Of a DNA stretch of 64,000 nt, positions 7,355 through 16,082 are shown in pieces. Both the position numbers and the translations under genes were made by a program. Location of the stretch: NCBI GenBank assembly GCA_903878085.1, contig CAIRGJ010000023.1, positions 89,855 to 153,854 on the forward strand, read 5' to 3'. The notes beneath the pieces are model-generated. The model made no database searches. It worked only from the letters and a program-made list of their open reading frames with translations, and was not told where the DNA came from. Within the stretch, counting starts at the first letter, position 1, and every line of letters begins with the position of its first letter. The stretch comes from an uncultured Hyphomicrobiales bacterium. GTDB taxonomy: Bacteria > Pseudomonadota > Alphaproteobacteria > Rhizobiales > Xanthobacteraceae.

Positions 7355-9031
7355 TCAGGTGTTCGCAAAAGCTGCGAGCGCGTCGCGCACCTGCGCGACC
7401 ACGCCCGGCCAATCGCCGGGCGTAGGCTGACGGAACAGCCGGGTCTGCGGGTACCAAAGGCTGTTCTCTCCGGTTAGTCCCCAGCGCCAGTCCGGCGCGA
7501 AGGGCAGCATCACCCAGGCCGGGCGCCCCATCGCGCCGGCCAGATGCACCACCGACGTATCCACCGCCAACGACAGATCGGCCAACGCCATCACCGCGGC
7601 GGTGTCGGCCATGTCGGCGAGATCGCCGCCGACCTGCGTGACGTTGGCGCAGCGCGCGAGCAAAGCGGCATCGTCGCCGCGCAATTCACGCTGGATGCTG
7701 ACAAACGAAATGCCATCGAGTGCCAGCAGCGGCTCGAGCAATTTCAGTGCGAGCGAGCGGTTGCGGTCATTGGCGTGACTGGCCTGACCGGCCCAGGCCA
7801 GCGTGACGCGCTTGCCGGGCAGGGGCTCGATGCGCCCGCGCCATTTGGCGATGCGCGCGGGGTCGGCGTGCAGATAAGGGATCGTGGCGGGAATGCTGGA
7901 CGCCTCGGTCTTGAGCGCCAGCGGCAGGCTGCCGAGCGGGCAGTGCACATCATAGGCGGGAAGCGGCTCGCCGCGCGCATGACAGGACGCGACGCCGTCG
8001 ATCTGCCCGAGCAACTCTTTCAGCTCCGGCTGCACTTCCAGCACCACCGTCGCGCCGGCGCGCGCCAGCAGCGGCGCATAGCGGGCGAACTGGATGGTGT
8101 CGCCGAGGCCCTGTTCGGCATGCAGCAGAATGGTCTTGTGGCCGAGCGGAAATTCGCCGAGCCAGAGCGCGCCGCGATAGCCGCGCCGCGTGTCGGTCAT
8201 GCCGCTGCGCTTCCAGCGCCACTCGTATTGTTTAAAGCCTTCTTTGAGGTCGCCGAGCGTGAGCAGCGACAGCGCGCGATTGATCTGCGCGTCGGCGTAA
8301 TCTTTTTGCAGCTCGATCGCCTTGTCGAAGTTCGCCACCGCTTCGGCGTGGCGATTGAGCTGCTGCAAGGCGCGGCCGCGATTGTTCCAGGCGCGCGCGT
8401 GCGCGGGAACAACGGCCAGCGCGCGGTCGAAATCGGCAAGTGCCTCGGCAGTGCGGCCGAGCTGCGACAGCGCGTTGCCGCGGTTATACAAGACGTTGGG
8501 ATGGCCCGGCATCAGCGTCAGCGCGGCGTCGAAATCGCTCAGCGCCTCAACATCTTGCCCCAGGGTCGCCTTGGCGACGCCACGGTTGAGCAGAGCTTCG
8601 CCGTTGCGCGGATCGATCCGCAGCGCCTGCTCGAAATTGGCCAGCGCGTCCTGCGGGCGATTGAGGGTCAGCAGCCCCGCGCCGCGATTTTGCAGCACTT
8701 GCAGATGGTTCGGCTCGATCGCCAGCGCTTTGTCGAGGCAATCGAGCGCATCGGCGTCGCGCTTGAGCGCGTGCATCACATTGGCGAGATTGATCAGCGC
8801 ATCGGTGGCGCGCGGATTGATCTTGAGCGCCGTCTGGATCAGCCGCAGCGCTTCGCCCATCTGGCCTGATTGCGCCTTGAGCGAACCGAACAGATGCAGC
8901 GCGTCGAAGTAATCCGGCGCCGCCTTGACGATGCGGGCATAGATCTTCTCGGCTTCGCGCAGTCGGCCGGCGCGATGCAGGCCGACCGCCTCCTGCATGG
9001 CCTGGTCGATATTGAAACGAGGTGGCTGCAC
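7355..9031 (-). CDS. TPR protein with glycosyltransferase-9-like C-terminal domain
   Basis: The protein has 558 residues. Residues 1 to about 270 hold seven or more tetratricopeptide repeats (for example GEALLNRGVAKATLGQDVEA and VLYNRGNALSQLGRTAEALA). From about residue 285 it resembles the ADP-heptose/GT9-like domain often fused to TPRs: LWLGEFPLGHKTILLHAEQG, DTIQFARYAPLLARAGATVV, VTLAWAGQ..HANDRNRS, and a C-terminal VDTSVVHLAGAMGRPAWVML that matches the nucleotide-sugar binding end of GT-B enzymes. Roles in surface polysaccharide or protein glycosylation are likely for the family; the acceptor is unknown. It is convergent with the Sel1 gene, 27 bases apart. Confidence 0.82.
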   Translation of the reverse strand: MQPPRFNIDQAMQEAVGLHRAGRLREAEKIYARIVKAAPDYFDALHLFGSLKAQSGQMGEALRLIQTALKINPRATDALINLANVMHALKRDADALDCLDKALAIEPNHLQVLQNRGAGLLTLNRPQDALANFEQALRIDPRNGEALLNRGVAKATLGQDVEALSDFDAALTLMPGHPNVLYNRGNALSQLGRTAEALADFDRALAVVPAHARAWNNRGRALQQLNRHAEAVANFDKAIELQKDYADAQINRALSLLTLGDLKEGFKQYEWRWKRSGMTDTRRGYRGALWLGEFPLGHKTILLHAEQGLGDTIQFARYAPLLARAGATVVLEVQPELKELLGQIDGVASCHARGEPLPAYDVHCPLGSLPLALKTEASSIPATIPYLHADPARIAKWRGRIEPLPGKRVTLAWAGQASHANDRNRSLALKLLEPLLALDGISFVSIQRELRGDDAALLARCANVTQVGGDLADMADTAAVMALADLSLAVDTSVVHLAGAMGRPAWVMLPFAPDWRWGLTGENSLWYPQTRLFRQPTPGDWPGVVAQVRDALAAFANT

Positions 9032-9130
9032 GGCGGCTCGCGGTGTTGACGATGTCCGCGGCGTGCGGATGCGGGCCGCGAGATTGGTCGTGCCGCAGCG
9101 ATTGTCAATGCAGCCGAGGGAGGCGCGTCT

Positions 9131-9406
9131 TCAGTCGTTGCGCGGGCGCTTGCGCGGCGACTGACGCTGCTTGGCGACCTGATCGAGATAGAACAGATTC
9201 TGTGCACAAGAGCCGCCCATGCCGCGTGCGGTCAGCATGCACTGCTCGTAGCTGACGAAACCGCAATTGCGTCCGCTGCCGCCGTCCTCTCCGCCACCGA
9301 ACTCGACGCACCAGGGATATTCGATCGCCGCCGCGGCTGGCGGCGCAAAGGATGACATTGCCGCGATGGCGACAGCGGCGGCGAAGGCCGCATTGAGCTT
9401 GCGCAT
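9131..9406 (-). CDS. DUF3551 small secreted protein, copy 1
   Basis: The protein has 91 residues. AAAGGAGGCG directly upstream fixes the ATG at 9406. The signal peptide (MRKLNAAFAAAVAIAAMSSF and onward to PPAAAA) is followed by IEYPWCVEFGGG, GRNCGFVSYEQCMLTARGMG, SCAQNLFYLD and a basic, disordered tail. Four cysteines in fixed spacing suggest two disulfides. This is the first of three tandem paralogues; the domain is common in Bradyrhizobium-like genomes and has no known function. Confidence 0.88.
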   Translation of the reverse strand: MRKLNAAFAAAVAIAAMSSFAPPAAAAIEYPWCVEFGGGEDGGSGRNCGFVSYEQCMLTARGMGGSCAQNLFYLDQVAKQRQSPRKRPRND

Positions 9407-9438
9407 GGTAACGCCTCCTTTGGCCAGATACTGGGTGT

Positions 9439-9711
9439 TTAGTTGCCGCTGCGGCGTTTCTGTGGCCGTTGCGGCTGCTCGGCCGCGCCCGGATAGAAAA
9501 GATTTCGCTCGCATGCGCCGCCGGCACCGCGCGCCGTCATCATGCATTGCTCGTAACTGACGAAGCCGCAGTTGCGGCCGCCGCCGCCATCCATGTCGCT
9601 GTATTGGACGCACCAGGGATATTCGATCGCCGCGGCAGGCAGCGTAAAGGATGACATCGTTGCGACCGCGACCGCGACAGCGGCGGCGAGTGCCACATTG
9701 AGCTTGGTCAT
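9439..9711 (-). CDS. DUF3551 small secreted protein, copy 2
   Basis: The protein has 90 residues. It has the same plan as its neighbours: signal peptide (MTKLNVALAAAVAVAVATMS), IEYPWCVQYSDMDGGGGRNC, GFVSYEQCMMTARGAGGACE, RNLFYPG and a basic tail ending KRRSGN. Spacing of 32 bases to copy 1 suggests co-transcription. AGGAGGACGATC lies upstream of the ATG. The Gly-rich loop between the first two cysteines differs between copies while the rest is nearly constant, as expected for a variable surface loop. Confidence 0.88.
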   Translation of the reverse strand: MTKLNVALAAAVAVAVATMSSFTLPAAAIEYPWCVQYSDMDGGGGRNCGFVSYEQCMMTARGAGGACERNLFYPGAAEQPQRPQKRRSGN

Positions 9712-9750
9712 GATCGTCCTCCTGGCCGTGATGCGTCCAACGCTGTGAAT

Positions 9751-10032
9751 CTAGTTGCTGGAATGGCGTTTGCGCGCGCGTGGCGGTTGCTCGCCGGTGC
9801 CCGGATAGAACAGATTCTGCTGGCACATTCCGCCGGCGCCGCGCGCCGTCATCATGCATTGTTCGTAACTGACGAAGCCGCAGTTGCGGCCGCCGCCACT
9901 GTGGCCGCCGCCATATTGGACACACCAAGGATATTCGATGGCCGCCGCGGCCGGCTGGGACAAAGATGACATCGCGGCGAGGGCAAGAGCGGTGGAAAGA
10001 GCGGTGGAAAACGCCAATTTGAACCCGGTCAT
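9751..10032 (-). CDS. DUF3551 small secreted protein, copy 3
   Basis: The protein has 93 residues. The signal peptide runs from MTGFKLAFSTALSTALALAA to PAAAA. The mature part is IEYPWCVQYGGGHSGGGRNC, GFVSYEQCMMTARGAGGMCQ, QNLFYPGTGEQPP and a basic tail. It is the promoter-proximal gene of the three-gene set, 39 bases before copy 2, with AAAGGACAG upstream. High identity to copy 2 over GFVSYEQCMMTARGAGG points to recent duplication. Confidence 0.88.
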   Translation of the reverse strand: MTGFKLAFSTALSTALALAAMSSLSQPAAAAIEYPWCVQYGGGHSGGGRNCGFVSYEQCMMTARGAGGMCQQNLFYPGTGEQPPRARKRHSSN

Positions 10033-10171
10033 GGTTGCTGTCCTTTGCCGTCTGAAACGCTGAGTCCTGTCAGCACTAAACCCGTCATTGGGCGTTCTAG
10101 TTCATGGCGGGCATAAAACTTATCGCGGCGTTTGACCGGGCTATGCGGAATCTGTACGGATTTCCGGTACC

Positions 10172-10264
10172 GGAGATGTGGCCGAGTGGCTGAAGGCGGC
10201 GGTTTGCTAAACCGTTATACGCTCCAAAGGCGTATCGAGGGTTCGAATCCCTCCGTCTCCGCCA
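10172..10264 (+). tRNA. tRNA-Ser (anticodon GCU)
   Basis: The acceptor arm GGAGATG (10172-10178) pairs with CGTCTCC (10254-10260); discriminator G at 10261 is followed by encoded CCA. The anticodon stem-loop is CGGTTTGCTAAACCG with anticodon GCT. A long variable arm (TACGCTCCAAAGGCGTA) is typical of serine tRNA, and the T-arm is AGGGTTCGAATCCCT. It reads AGC/AGU codons. Small open frames across it on either strand are not genes. Confidence 0.97.
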
Positions 10265-10300
10265 GCCTTTCAGCCGGGTTCCTTCGAACCCTCGATTTTT
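10234..10300 (+). terminator. Inverted repeat joining the tRNA-Ser T-arm to a downstream copy with T-run
   Basis: ATCGAGGGTTCGAA (10234-10247, inside the tRNA) is perfectly complementary to TTCGAACCCTCGAT (10283-10296), which is followed by T to 10300. The 14-bp stem plus T5 is terminator-like, but forming it would disrupt the tRNA T-arm. Confidence 0.45.
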
Positions 10301-10897
10301 CAGCGCGCCGCCTCGCGCCAGGTGCTGTGCTTGGCGCAACCCGCTGGGCCTTTGGACTCCGAATCGTGCGGCCGGGATGGTGCCCGAATCCAGGATTCGG
10401 GAGCTTCAAGCCTGCCTTTCAAATAGGCGCGGGCGCGCGCACCAGCCGGGCATCGGCCGCCGATTTTGCCGCTTCAGCGGCCATGAGCGCTCTCTAAACG
10501 AGTATATGGTCGATATTTATTGTAATAGTTGTGTTTGGGACGCTATTTAAGCTATTGATATAAAACGTAAAAATACGTTAGCTGACCTCGCCAGACAAAT
10601 CAGCATAAGGCCTGTCCGTGCCCGCATACCATGCGTGTTTTTTGCGCAACACTCCTCTGGAAACCGCGCCCAGAGCCTGTGGGAAGGGCGCTTCTTCGTT
10701 GCGCCCTAAGGCTCATTCGCTAATGTCCGACTTGCGACGGAGGGGGGCATCCCCGTGTCGTGCTTTTTGGTCGGCCGATTGCACCTCGGTGTGAAAAGCC
10801 AGCCTGATAGCGGGGAGCAAGGGGAAGTTCCATCGGTGCAGTCGCACTGGGCGGATACGGAACCCTCTCAATTAGAAACAATGTTTGGAGGTTCAAG
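10265..10897. other. 630-bp leader region between tRNA-Ser and the porin gene
   Basis: No gene is supported. It holds an inverted copy of part of the tRNA T-arm at 10283-10296 followed by T5, a small palindrome CCCGAATCCAGGATTCGGG near 10383-10401, an AT-rich block at about 10500-10590 that probably includes the porin promoter, and a hairpin AGGGCGC..GCGCCCT near 10685-10707. The long AT-rich leader suits a strongly expressed outer-membrane gene. Confidence 0.5.
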
Positions 10898-12385
10898 ATG
10901 AAGATGGTGAAAAGCCTTCTCCTCGGCACGGCAGCGGGTCTCGTTGCTATGTCCGGAGCCCAGGCTGCCGATCTTCCCGTCAAGGCCAAGCCGGTCCAGT
11001 ACGTGAAGATTTGTAGCTTGTACGGTGCGGGTTTCTATTACATCCCGGGCACTGACATGTGCTTGAAGGTTGGCGGTTACGTTCGCCAGCAAATCGGTTG
11101 GGGCCTCAACGGCAGCCTGACCAACGGCGCTAACGTGGCGAACATCGATACCCGCCAGACGCAGAACTTCGTTATGCGTAGCCGCGGTTACATCACCGCC
11201 GATGCGCGCAACCAGACCGAATACGGCACCGTCCGCAGCTACATCGCTGTCGGTCTGTCGTCCTCGGGCACGGCGGCCGGTTCGATTGCAGCTGGCGATG
11301 GGGCCACCGGCGCCAACGGCTTCAGCGCCAACCGCGCGTTCATCCAGTTCGCTGGGTTCACGTTCGGCGTGACGCAGTCGTTCTATGACTTCTACTCGGG
11401 CCCGGCGACGTCGTTCTTCGGCGGCCTGGTCAACCCGTCGTCCGACACCGGCGACGGCGGCAAGGCTGTGACTTCGTATACCGCTCAGTTCGGCAATGGT
11501 TTGTCGGCCACGATCGGCATCGAAGCTCAGCGCAATACCGGCGTGTTCGCTCCGGTCGGTGCGGCCACCACGGCGGGCGGCACTGTCGCTCTTCCGACCA
11601 CGGTTGGTCTACCCGCCAGCGCGCAGCGTGCTCAGCAGTATCCTGACGTCGTTGCCAACCTGCGTATCGATCAGGCTTGGGGCGGCGCGCAGGTCATGGG
11701 TGCTCTCCATGACGCAAGCGGCACCTACTACGGCGGCACCACCGCGACCGGTCAGCCGGGCGATGCGATGGGCTGGGCTGTCGGTGCGGGCATCAAGCTG
11801 AACGCTCCGATGATCGGCGCTGGTGATTACTTCCAGGCGCAGGTCAACTACACCAAGGGCGCCTATGGCTACACGAACGCAGCCGGCATCGGCCTGTATT
11901 CGAAGTACAATGGCGGCGTTGGCGGCAGCTATGGCTTAGGTGTTGCTTCGGACGGCGTCTATGGCGCTACCCCGAGCAGCGTCGAGTTGACCACCGCTTG
12001 GGGCGTCAACGCGGCCTACGAGCACTTCTGGAACAAGTCGTGGCAGACTTCGGTCTACGGCGCGTACCTGAAGACCTCGTACAGCACGAATGCCAACGCG
12101 AACCTCTGCGGTCTCTACGCACCTGGCGTATTGGCGACCGTAGGCGGCGTTTGCAACATGAACAACGGCGTCTGGAACGTCGGTTCCCGTACTCAGTGGA
12201 ACATCGACTCCCAGACGGCGATGGGCGTGGACATCGTGTATCAGCGCTTGATGAGCGCGCAGGTCTCGACCCCGGCCGGCATCATCGTGGCTGCTTCCGG
12301 CGCGCAGCCGGCTGGCCTCCGCACGGTTGGCGACCAGGGCTCCTGGATGGGTCAGTTCCGCATCCATCGTAACTTCTATCCCTGA
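10898..12385 (+). CDS. Major outer-membrane porin (Omp2/porin_2 family)
   Basis: The protein has 495 residues. GGAGG at 10887-10891 sets the ATG. A signal peptide (MKMVKSLLLGTAAGLVAMSG, ending AQA) precedes the family start ADLPVKAKPVQYVKICSLYG, FYYIPGTDMCLKVGGYVRQQ and AFIQFAGFTFGVTQSFYDFY (constriction-loop region). The remainder alternates short strands and Gly/Asn/Thr-rich loops and ends on the aromatic pair FYP as expected for a beta barrel. These trimeric porins carry small hydrophilic solutes in rhizobial outer membranes. Codon use (GGC, GCT, AAC) and the long leader suggest high expression. A strong terminator follows. Confidence 0.95.
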   Translation: MKMVKSLLLGTAAGLVAMSGAQAADLPVKAKPVQYVKICSLYGAGFYYIPGTDMCLKVGGYVRQQIGWGLNGSLTNGANVANIDTRQTQNFVMRSRGYITADARNQTEYGTVRSYIAVGLSSSGTAAGSIAAGDGATGANGFSANRAFIQFAGFTFGVTQSFYDFYSGPATSFFGGLVNPSSDTGDGGKAVTSYTAQFGNGLSATIGIEAQRNTGVFAPVGAATTAGGTVALPTTVGLPASAQRAQQYPDVVANLRIDQAWGGAQVMGALHDASGTYYGGTTATGQPGDAMGWAVGAGIKLNAPMIGAGDYFQAQVNYTKGAYGYTNAAGIGLYSKYNGGVGGSYGLGVASDGVYGATPSSVELTTAWGVNAAYEHFWNKSWQTSVYGAYLKTSYSTNANANLCGLYAPGVLATVGGVCNMNNGVWNVGSRTQWNIDSQTAMGVDIVYQRLMSAQVSTPAGIIVAASGAQPAGLRTVGDQGSWMGQFRIHRNFYP

Positions 12386-12416
12386 TCGGATAGTCGTTTG
12401 AGCTGAACTAAAGAAG

Positions 12417-12444
12417 CCCGGCAGGAAACTGCCGGGGGTTTTTC
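12417..12444 (+). terminator. Intrinsic terminator of the porin gene
   Basis: CCCGGCAG (12417-12424), tetraloop GAAA, CTGCCGGG (12429-12436), then GG and TTTTTC. It lies 32 bases after the porin stop and is one of the clearest terminators in the window. Confidence 0.92.
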
Positions 12445-12477
12445 TTTGTGGCCGCCACTCGTTGGAAGCTTGCCTGT

Positions 12478-13365
12478 CTAACCCGCGTGCGCGCTGTCGC
12501 AGCGCGCGGCGAAATCGGCGATGCGCGCGATCACGTCGGCTTCGGTCAGCAGCGGTGCGTGGCCCTGATCGGGCACATCGACGCTCTCGAGCGTCGGCCG
12601 GCGGGATTTCATGGCCTCGACCGTGGCCGCAGACAGCAGGTCCGAGTTCTCGCCGCGGATCACCATCACCGGCACGTTTTGCAGCGCGTCGAACTGCGCC
12701 CATAGTGGCGGAAAGGGCTTCTCGAAGTCCACGCCTTCCAGCGTCTTGGCGAGATTGACGTCGTAGGTCGGCACCAGCGCGCCATTGTGCTGCTTGAACG
12801 TGCGCCGCGCGCTGGCCAGCCAGTCGTCGGCGGTCAGTTTGGGAAATTGCGCGTCGAACAGGCGGCGCAGGATCTCGGCGCCTTCCTCGAAACTGCGCGG
12901 CTGCGGCAGCTTGCCGACATAACCCTTGATCCGCATCAGCCCCTTCGGCTCGATCACCGGCCCGATATCGTTGAGCACGGCGCCTGCGATCGCGGTCGGC
13001 CGCAAGGCGGCGAGCAACATCGTGAGGATGCCGCCGCGCGACGTGCCGATGAAGATCGCGGGCAGGGCGTCGAACGCGGTGAGCGCCGCCAGCACGTCGG
13101 CCAGTTCGGTCTGAAACGAGTAGTTGGCCGGATCTGGATCGTAATCGGACAGGCCGCGGCCGCGGTAGTCGAGCGCGATCACGCGCCGGCTATGCTTGCT
13201 CGCCAGGACAGCGGCCAGCGTATCGAAATCCTCCGCGGTGCGGGCAAGCCCCGGCAGGCACACCACCGGCAATAGCGGCGCGGCGGATGGGCCATGCAAT
13301 CGCGCATGCAGCCGCAGGCCATCGGGAGCGGAGATGAAGGTCGAGGTGGGAGCGATTGATTGCAT
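12478..13365 (-). CDS. Alpha/beta hydrolase
   Basis: The protein has 295 residues from the ATG at 13365; upstream in-frame sequence belongs to a palindromic repeat. Features of the alpha/beta hydrolase fold in order: VVCLPGLARTAEDFD (oxyanion region), VIALDYRGRGLSD, nucleophile elbow GTSRGG, a cap region, VMVIRGENSDLLS with the acid residue, and DQGHAPLL with the catalytic His. The substrate is unknown; relatives include esterases and haloperoxidase-like enzymes. There is no signal peptide. It is convergent with the porin, sharing the spacer that holds the terminator. Confidence 0.85.
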   Translation of the reverse strand: MQSIAPTSTFISAPDGLRLHARLHGPSAAPLLPVVCLPGLARTAEDFDTLAAVLASKHSRRVIALDYRGRGLSDYDPDPANYSFQTELADVLAALTAFDALPAIFIGTSRGGILTMLLAALRPTAIAGAVLNDIGPVIEPKGLMRIKGYVGKLPQPRSFEEGAEILRRLFDAQFPKLTADDWLASARRTFKQHNGALVPTYDVNLAKTLEGVDFEKPFPPLWAQFDALQNVPVMVIRGENSDLLSAATVEAMKSRRPTLESVDVPDQGHAPLLTEADVIARIADFAARCDSAHAG

Positions 13366-13377
13366 GTGTTTAAAGCT

Positions 13378-13488
13378 GTCGTCCCCGCGAAGGCGGGGAC
13401 CCATAATCACCGATTATGCGATTGATCGATAGGCCTGCGGCTATGGGTCCCGGCTCGCGCTCGCGAATGCTCGCTTGGCCGGGACGAC
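13378..13488. repeat. Palindromic intergenic repeat (GTCGTCCC...GGGACGAC)
   Basis: The ends GTCGTCCCCGCGAAGGCGGG and GGCCGGGACGAC are inverted repeats. Inner halves GGGGACCCATAA and TATGGGTCCC also pair. This arrangement is typical of the interspersed elements between genes in Bradyrhizobium-like genomes. It fills the 132-bp gap between the hydrolase start and the transglycosylase stop. Confidence 0.75.
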
Positions 13489-13497
13489 AGCAACCCA

Positions 13498-15810
13498 CTA
13501 ATCCGCGCCGCCGCGCTTGAGGTCGGCCTCGATCGACAGCTTGCTGCCGCCGCCGAAGCGGGCGCGATAGACCTGCAGATTTTCCATGATGCGCTGCACG
13601 TAATTGCGCGTCTCGGCGATCGGGATGCGCTCGGCCCAGTCGATCGGATCGACCTTGGGGTCGCGCGGGTCGCCATAGGCGGCGACCCAATGCCGCACCC
13701 GGCCGCGCCCGGCATTGTAGCCGGCGAAGGCGAGGATGTAGTTGCCGTTATAAGTCCGCAGCAGCATCGACAGCTCGGCGGCGCCCATCTGCATGTTGTA
13801 AATCGGATCGCTGAGCAGGCGGGCCTTGTTGTAGACCGCTTTGAACAGCTTGGCGGTGTCTTGCGCCGCCGCCGGCGTCACTTGCATGAAACCGTAGGCG
13901 TTCGCGCTCGATACGACCTTCTGATTGAAGTGGCTCTCCTGGCGCGCGATCGAATAGGTCACCGCCGCATCGACCGGCGGCGCGATCGGCGAATAATCCG
14001 GCAGGCCGACGATCGGGTAGGCGTAATAGTCGAGCGGCAGGCCGCGGCCATAGGCGCCTTTGCCGAGCAGCAGCATCGAACGGCCGTCGCCGTGCTTGCC
14101 GGCGGCTTCCGCCAGCATGGCCATGCCGGCGATGTCGGTGCCGCTTTCGCCGAGCTCGGCAAAGATCGAGGCCAGCATGTCGCGCTCGTCCAGCGCGTAG
14201 AGAATTTCCGCGGCGCGTACGATTTCGAGATTGCCGAGGACGTTCTGCTCCTCCGCCGTAAACGTCGGCGGCCCGCGCAGACCTAAATCGGGCAGCCCGA
14301 GCCGCGCCCGCGCCAATTGGCCGTAATAAGTCGCGGTGTGCTGCGATGCCGCTTCGTAGAACGTCCTGGCTTGCGCCTGCTGGCCCATGGCCTCGGCGGC
14401 GCGGCCCTGCCAATAGCCGCCGCGCGCCAGCGCATGCGGGTTGTTGATGTCGGCGTTGATATTGGCGAAATGCTGGGCGGCGGTCGCCGGATCGTGCAGG
14501 AAGCGCAGCGCGATCCAGCCGGCGGTGAAGTGCTGATCGACGCGGTAATTGCCCTTGGGCGGCGAGGGCGCCTCGCGCGCCACGCGATAGGCGGTCTGCG
14601 CGTCGTGCTCGTCGAGCAGCTTGCGCACCAGCAGGCGCCGTTCCATCCACCATTGATCGAGATCGATCAGCGCTTCCGGATCGCGCGGCGCGGTCAGGAT
14701 CAGTTTGCCGGCTTCTTCCGCTTTGTCGTTTTTGCGCAGCCACTGCACGCGCGCAAAAATATAACCGGCGTCGGTGCGCGCCGCCTGGGGCACCGCGTCG
14801 AGCAGCGCCTTGGCGTTGCCGGCCTTCTTGATCACCGCGGCGCGGGCGCGCGCGATCAGGAGTTCATTGCCGCCGAGCCGCTCGGCCGCGCGCATGCCGG
14901 CCTCGACGTCGTCGACGTAGAAACGCTGCTCCATGCGCGCCTTGTGATCGGCGGCGGTGAGCATGCCGGAAAACATCTCCAGCACACGCTTCTCGACCTC
15001 CGGGCTGCTATCGTCACTGCGCCAGGCTTGGCGCACCAGCGCCTCGGCGCCCGCACGGTCGCCTTGCGCGAGCAAGGCACGCGCCAGCACGTAACGCCCC
15101 TTGGCGGTCGACGGCGCGCGGTCGGCGAAGAAGGTGCGCACCGTGCCGTCGTCGAGCTTGTCGTTCCACAGCGCGTTTTCGGCGCGGCGGCGGAACAATG
15201 GCGAATGCGGCCAGCTCGGATTGGCGTTGACGAAGGCGGCGTAGCGCTGGAAGGACGGCTTGGTGTTGTCGCTGCGCAGGATGATCCATTCGGCGAGCTT
15301 CTTCGCCACCGGATCGGTGATCGAATTCTTGGCGACGTCGGCGACCACCTCGCTGTTCTTGCGGGTGGCGTCGATGACCTGTTTGACCAGCGCGATGTCG
15401 GCGGCCGAAGTGGCCATCGAAGGCGCGACGGCAAAAGGTCCCGAGGTCGGGCGCACCAGCGGCTTGAACGTGGCGCGGCTGGCAAACAACGAGCCGCGCA
15501 AGCCGACGCCGGCTTGGGCAAACGACGACAGGCCCTTGGGGTCGGCCGCCGCGTGTTTCGCCGGCTGCGGTGTGATCTGCATCGGCGGCTGCGCCACCAC
15601 CGCTGGGGTGGCGGTTTTACCCGCCGGCTTGAGGATGTCCTTGGCGGCCTGAACCGCGGATTTGGCCGCGTTGGCGCCCGCATGGATGGCCGGCCGGGGC
15701 CGCGGCAATGGAACTTTTTGGGTCGCGGCCAAGCCGGTCTCGGCGCTCACAACGCCAGCCGCCGCAAGGCTCAGGCCAAGACCGAGCCGATTCAAAAAAG
15801 TTCCGTTCAT
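13498..15810 (-). CDS. Soluble lytic murein transglycosylase (Slt70 type)
   Basis: The protein has 770 residues. A signal peptide and a Pro/Ala-rich low-complexity linker (about residues 30-115) are followed by a long helical superhelix (about 135-590) that forms the Slt doughnut. The C-terminal goose-lysozyme-like catalytic domain starts near residue 615: YSIARQESHFN contains the catalytic Glu (about E625), then SSANAYGFMQVTP, MQMGAAELSMLL and AFAGYNAGRGRV. The enzyme cleaves the MurNAc-GlcNAc bond of peptidoglycan to give 1,6-anhydro ends in the periplasm. The linker is longer than in E. coli Slt. It is divergent from dapA with about 270 bases between. Confidence 0.93.
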   Translation of the reverse strand: MNGTFLNRLGLGLSLAAAGVVSAETGLAATQKVPLPRPRPAIHAGANAAKSAVQAAKDILKPAGKTATPAVVAQPPMQITPQPAKHAAADPKGLSSFAQAGVGLRGSLFASRATFKPLVRPTSGPFAVAPSMATSAADIALVKQVIDATRKNSEVVADVAKNSITDPVAKKLAEWIILRSDNTKPSFQRYAAFVNANPSWPHSPLFRRRAENALWNDKLDDGTVRTFFADRAPSTAKGRYVLARALLAQGDRAGAEALVRQAWRSDDSSPEVEKRVLEMFSGMLTAADHKARMEQRFYVDDVEAGMRAAERLGGNELLIARARAAVIKKAGNAKALLDAVPQAARTDAGYIFARVQWLRKNDKAEEAGKLILTAPRDPEALIDLDQWWMERRLLVRKLLDEHDAQTAYRVAREAPSPPKGNYRVDQHFTAGWIALRFLHDPATAAQHFANINADINNPHALARGGYWQGRAAEAMGQQAQARTFYEAASQHTATYYGQLARARLGLPDLGLRGPPTFTAEEQNVLGNLEIVRAAEILYALDERDMLASIFAELGESGTDIAGMAMLAEAAGKHGDGRSMLLLGKGAYGRGLPLDYYAYPIVGLPDYSPIAPPVDAAVTYSIARQESHFNQKVVSSANAYGFMQVTPAAAQDTAKLFKAVYNKARLLSDPIYNMQMGAAELSMLLRTYNGNYILAFAGYNAGRGRVRHWVAAYGDPRDPKVDPIDWAERIPIAETRNYVQRIMENLQVYRARFGGGSKLSIEADLKRGGAD

Positions 15811-16082
15811 TCAATCCCTTGCGCGGAATCTTGTGATCGTTTCGCCGTGCCGCTTTGCTACGTTACGGGCACCGACTCAAAGCACGCCCGATCCCCATTT
15901 AGGCCGATTTTCTTGAAGAAGGGATACCTTAAAATCCGCTGCCGGCTCGGTAGTACAAGACAGGGGCGAAAGCGGGGCAAGCCGCAACCCATCATCCCAA
16001 TTCATGGGCCCATTGGCGGGGAGGGCTTTCAACGGTCCCGGCGACCCGATATTGATGGGCGCCATCATCCTGGAGCCGTGCC

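Noticed and set aside
7544..8869. 441-codon plus-strand frame
   Set aside because: It mirrors the TPR-glycosyltransferase-like gene. Its repeated pattern only reflects the TPR repeats read backwards.
9131..9928. 265-codon extended frame containing DUF3551 copy 1
   Set aside because: The upstream part runs antiphase through copies 2 and 3. The ATG at 9406 with AAAGGAGG gives a proper signal peptide and the paralogue length.
10097..10339. Open frame on the minus strand containing RRRDSNPRYAFGAYNG
   Set aside because: It is the antisense of the tRNA-Ser gene. This peptide is a well-known false call over serine tRNAs.
10383..10401. Palindrome CCCGAATCC A GGATTCGGG as a terminator of the tRNA
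   Set aside because: No T-run follows, and it lies 120 bases past the tRNA, so I left it as an unexplained small palindrome within the leader region.
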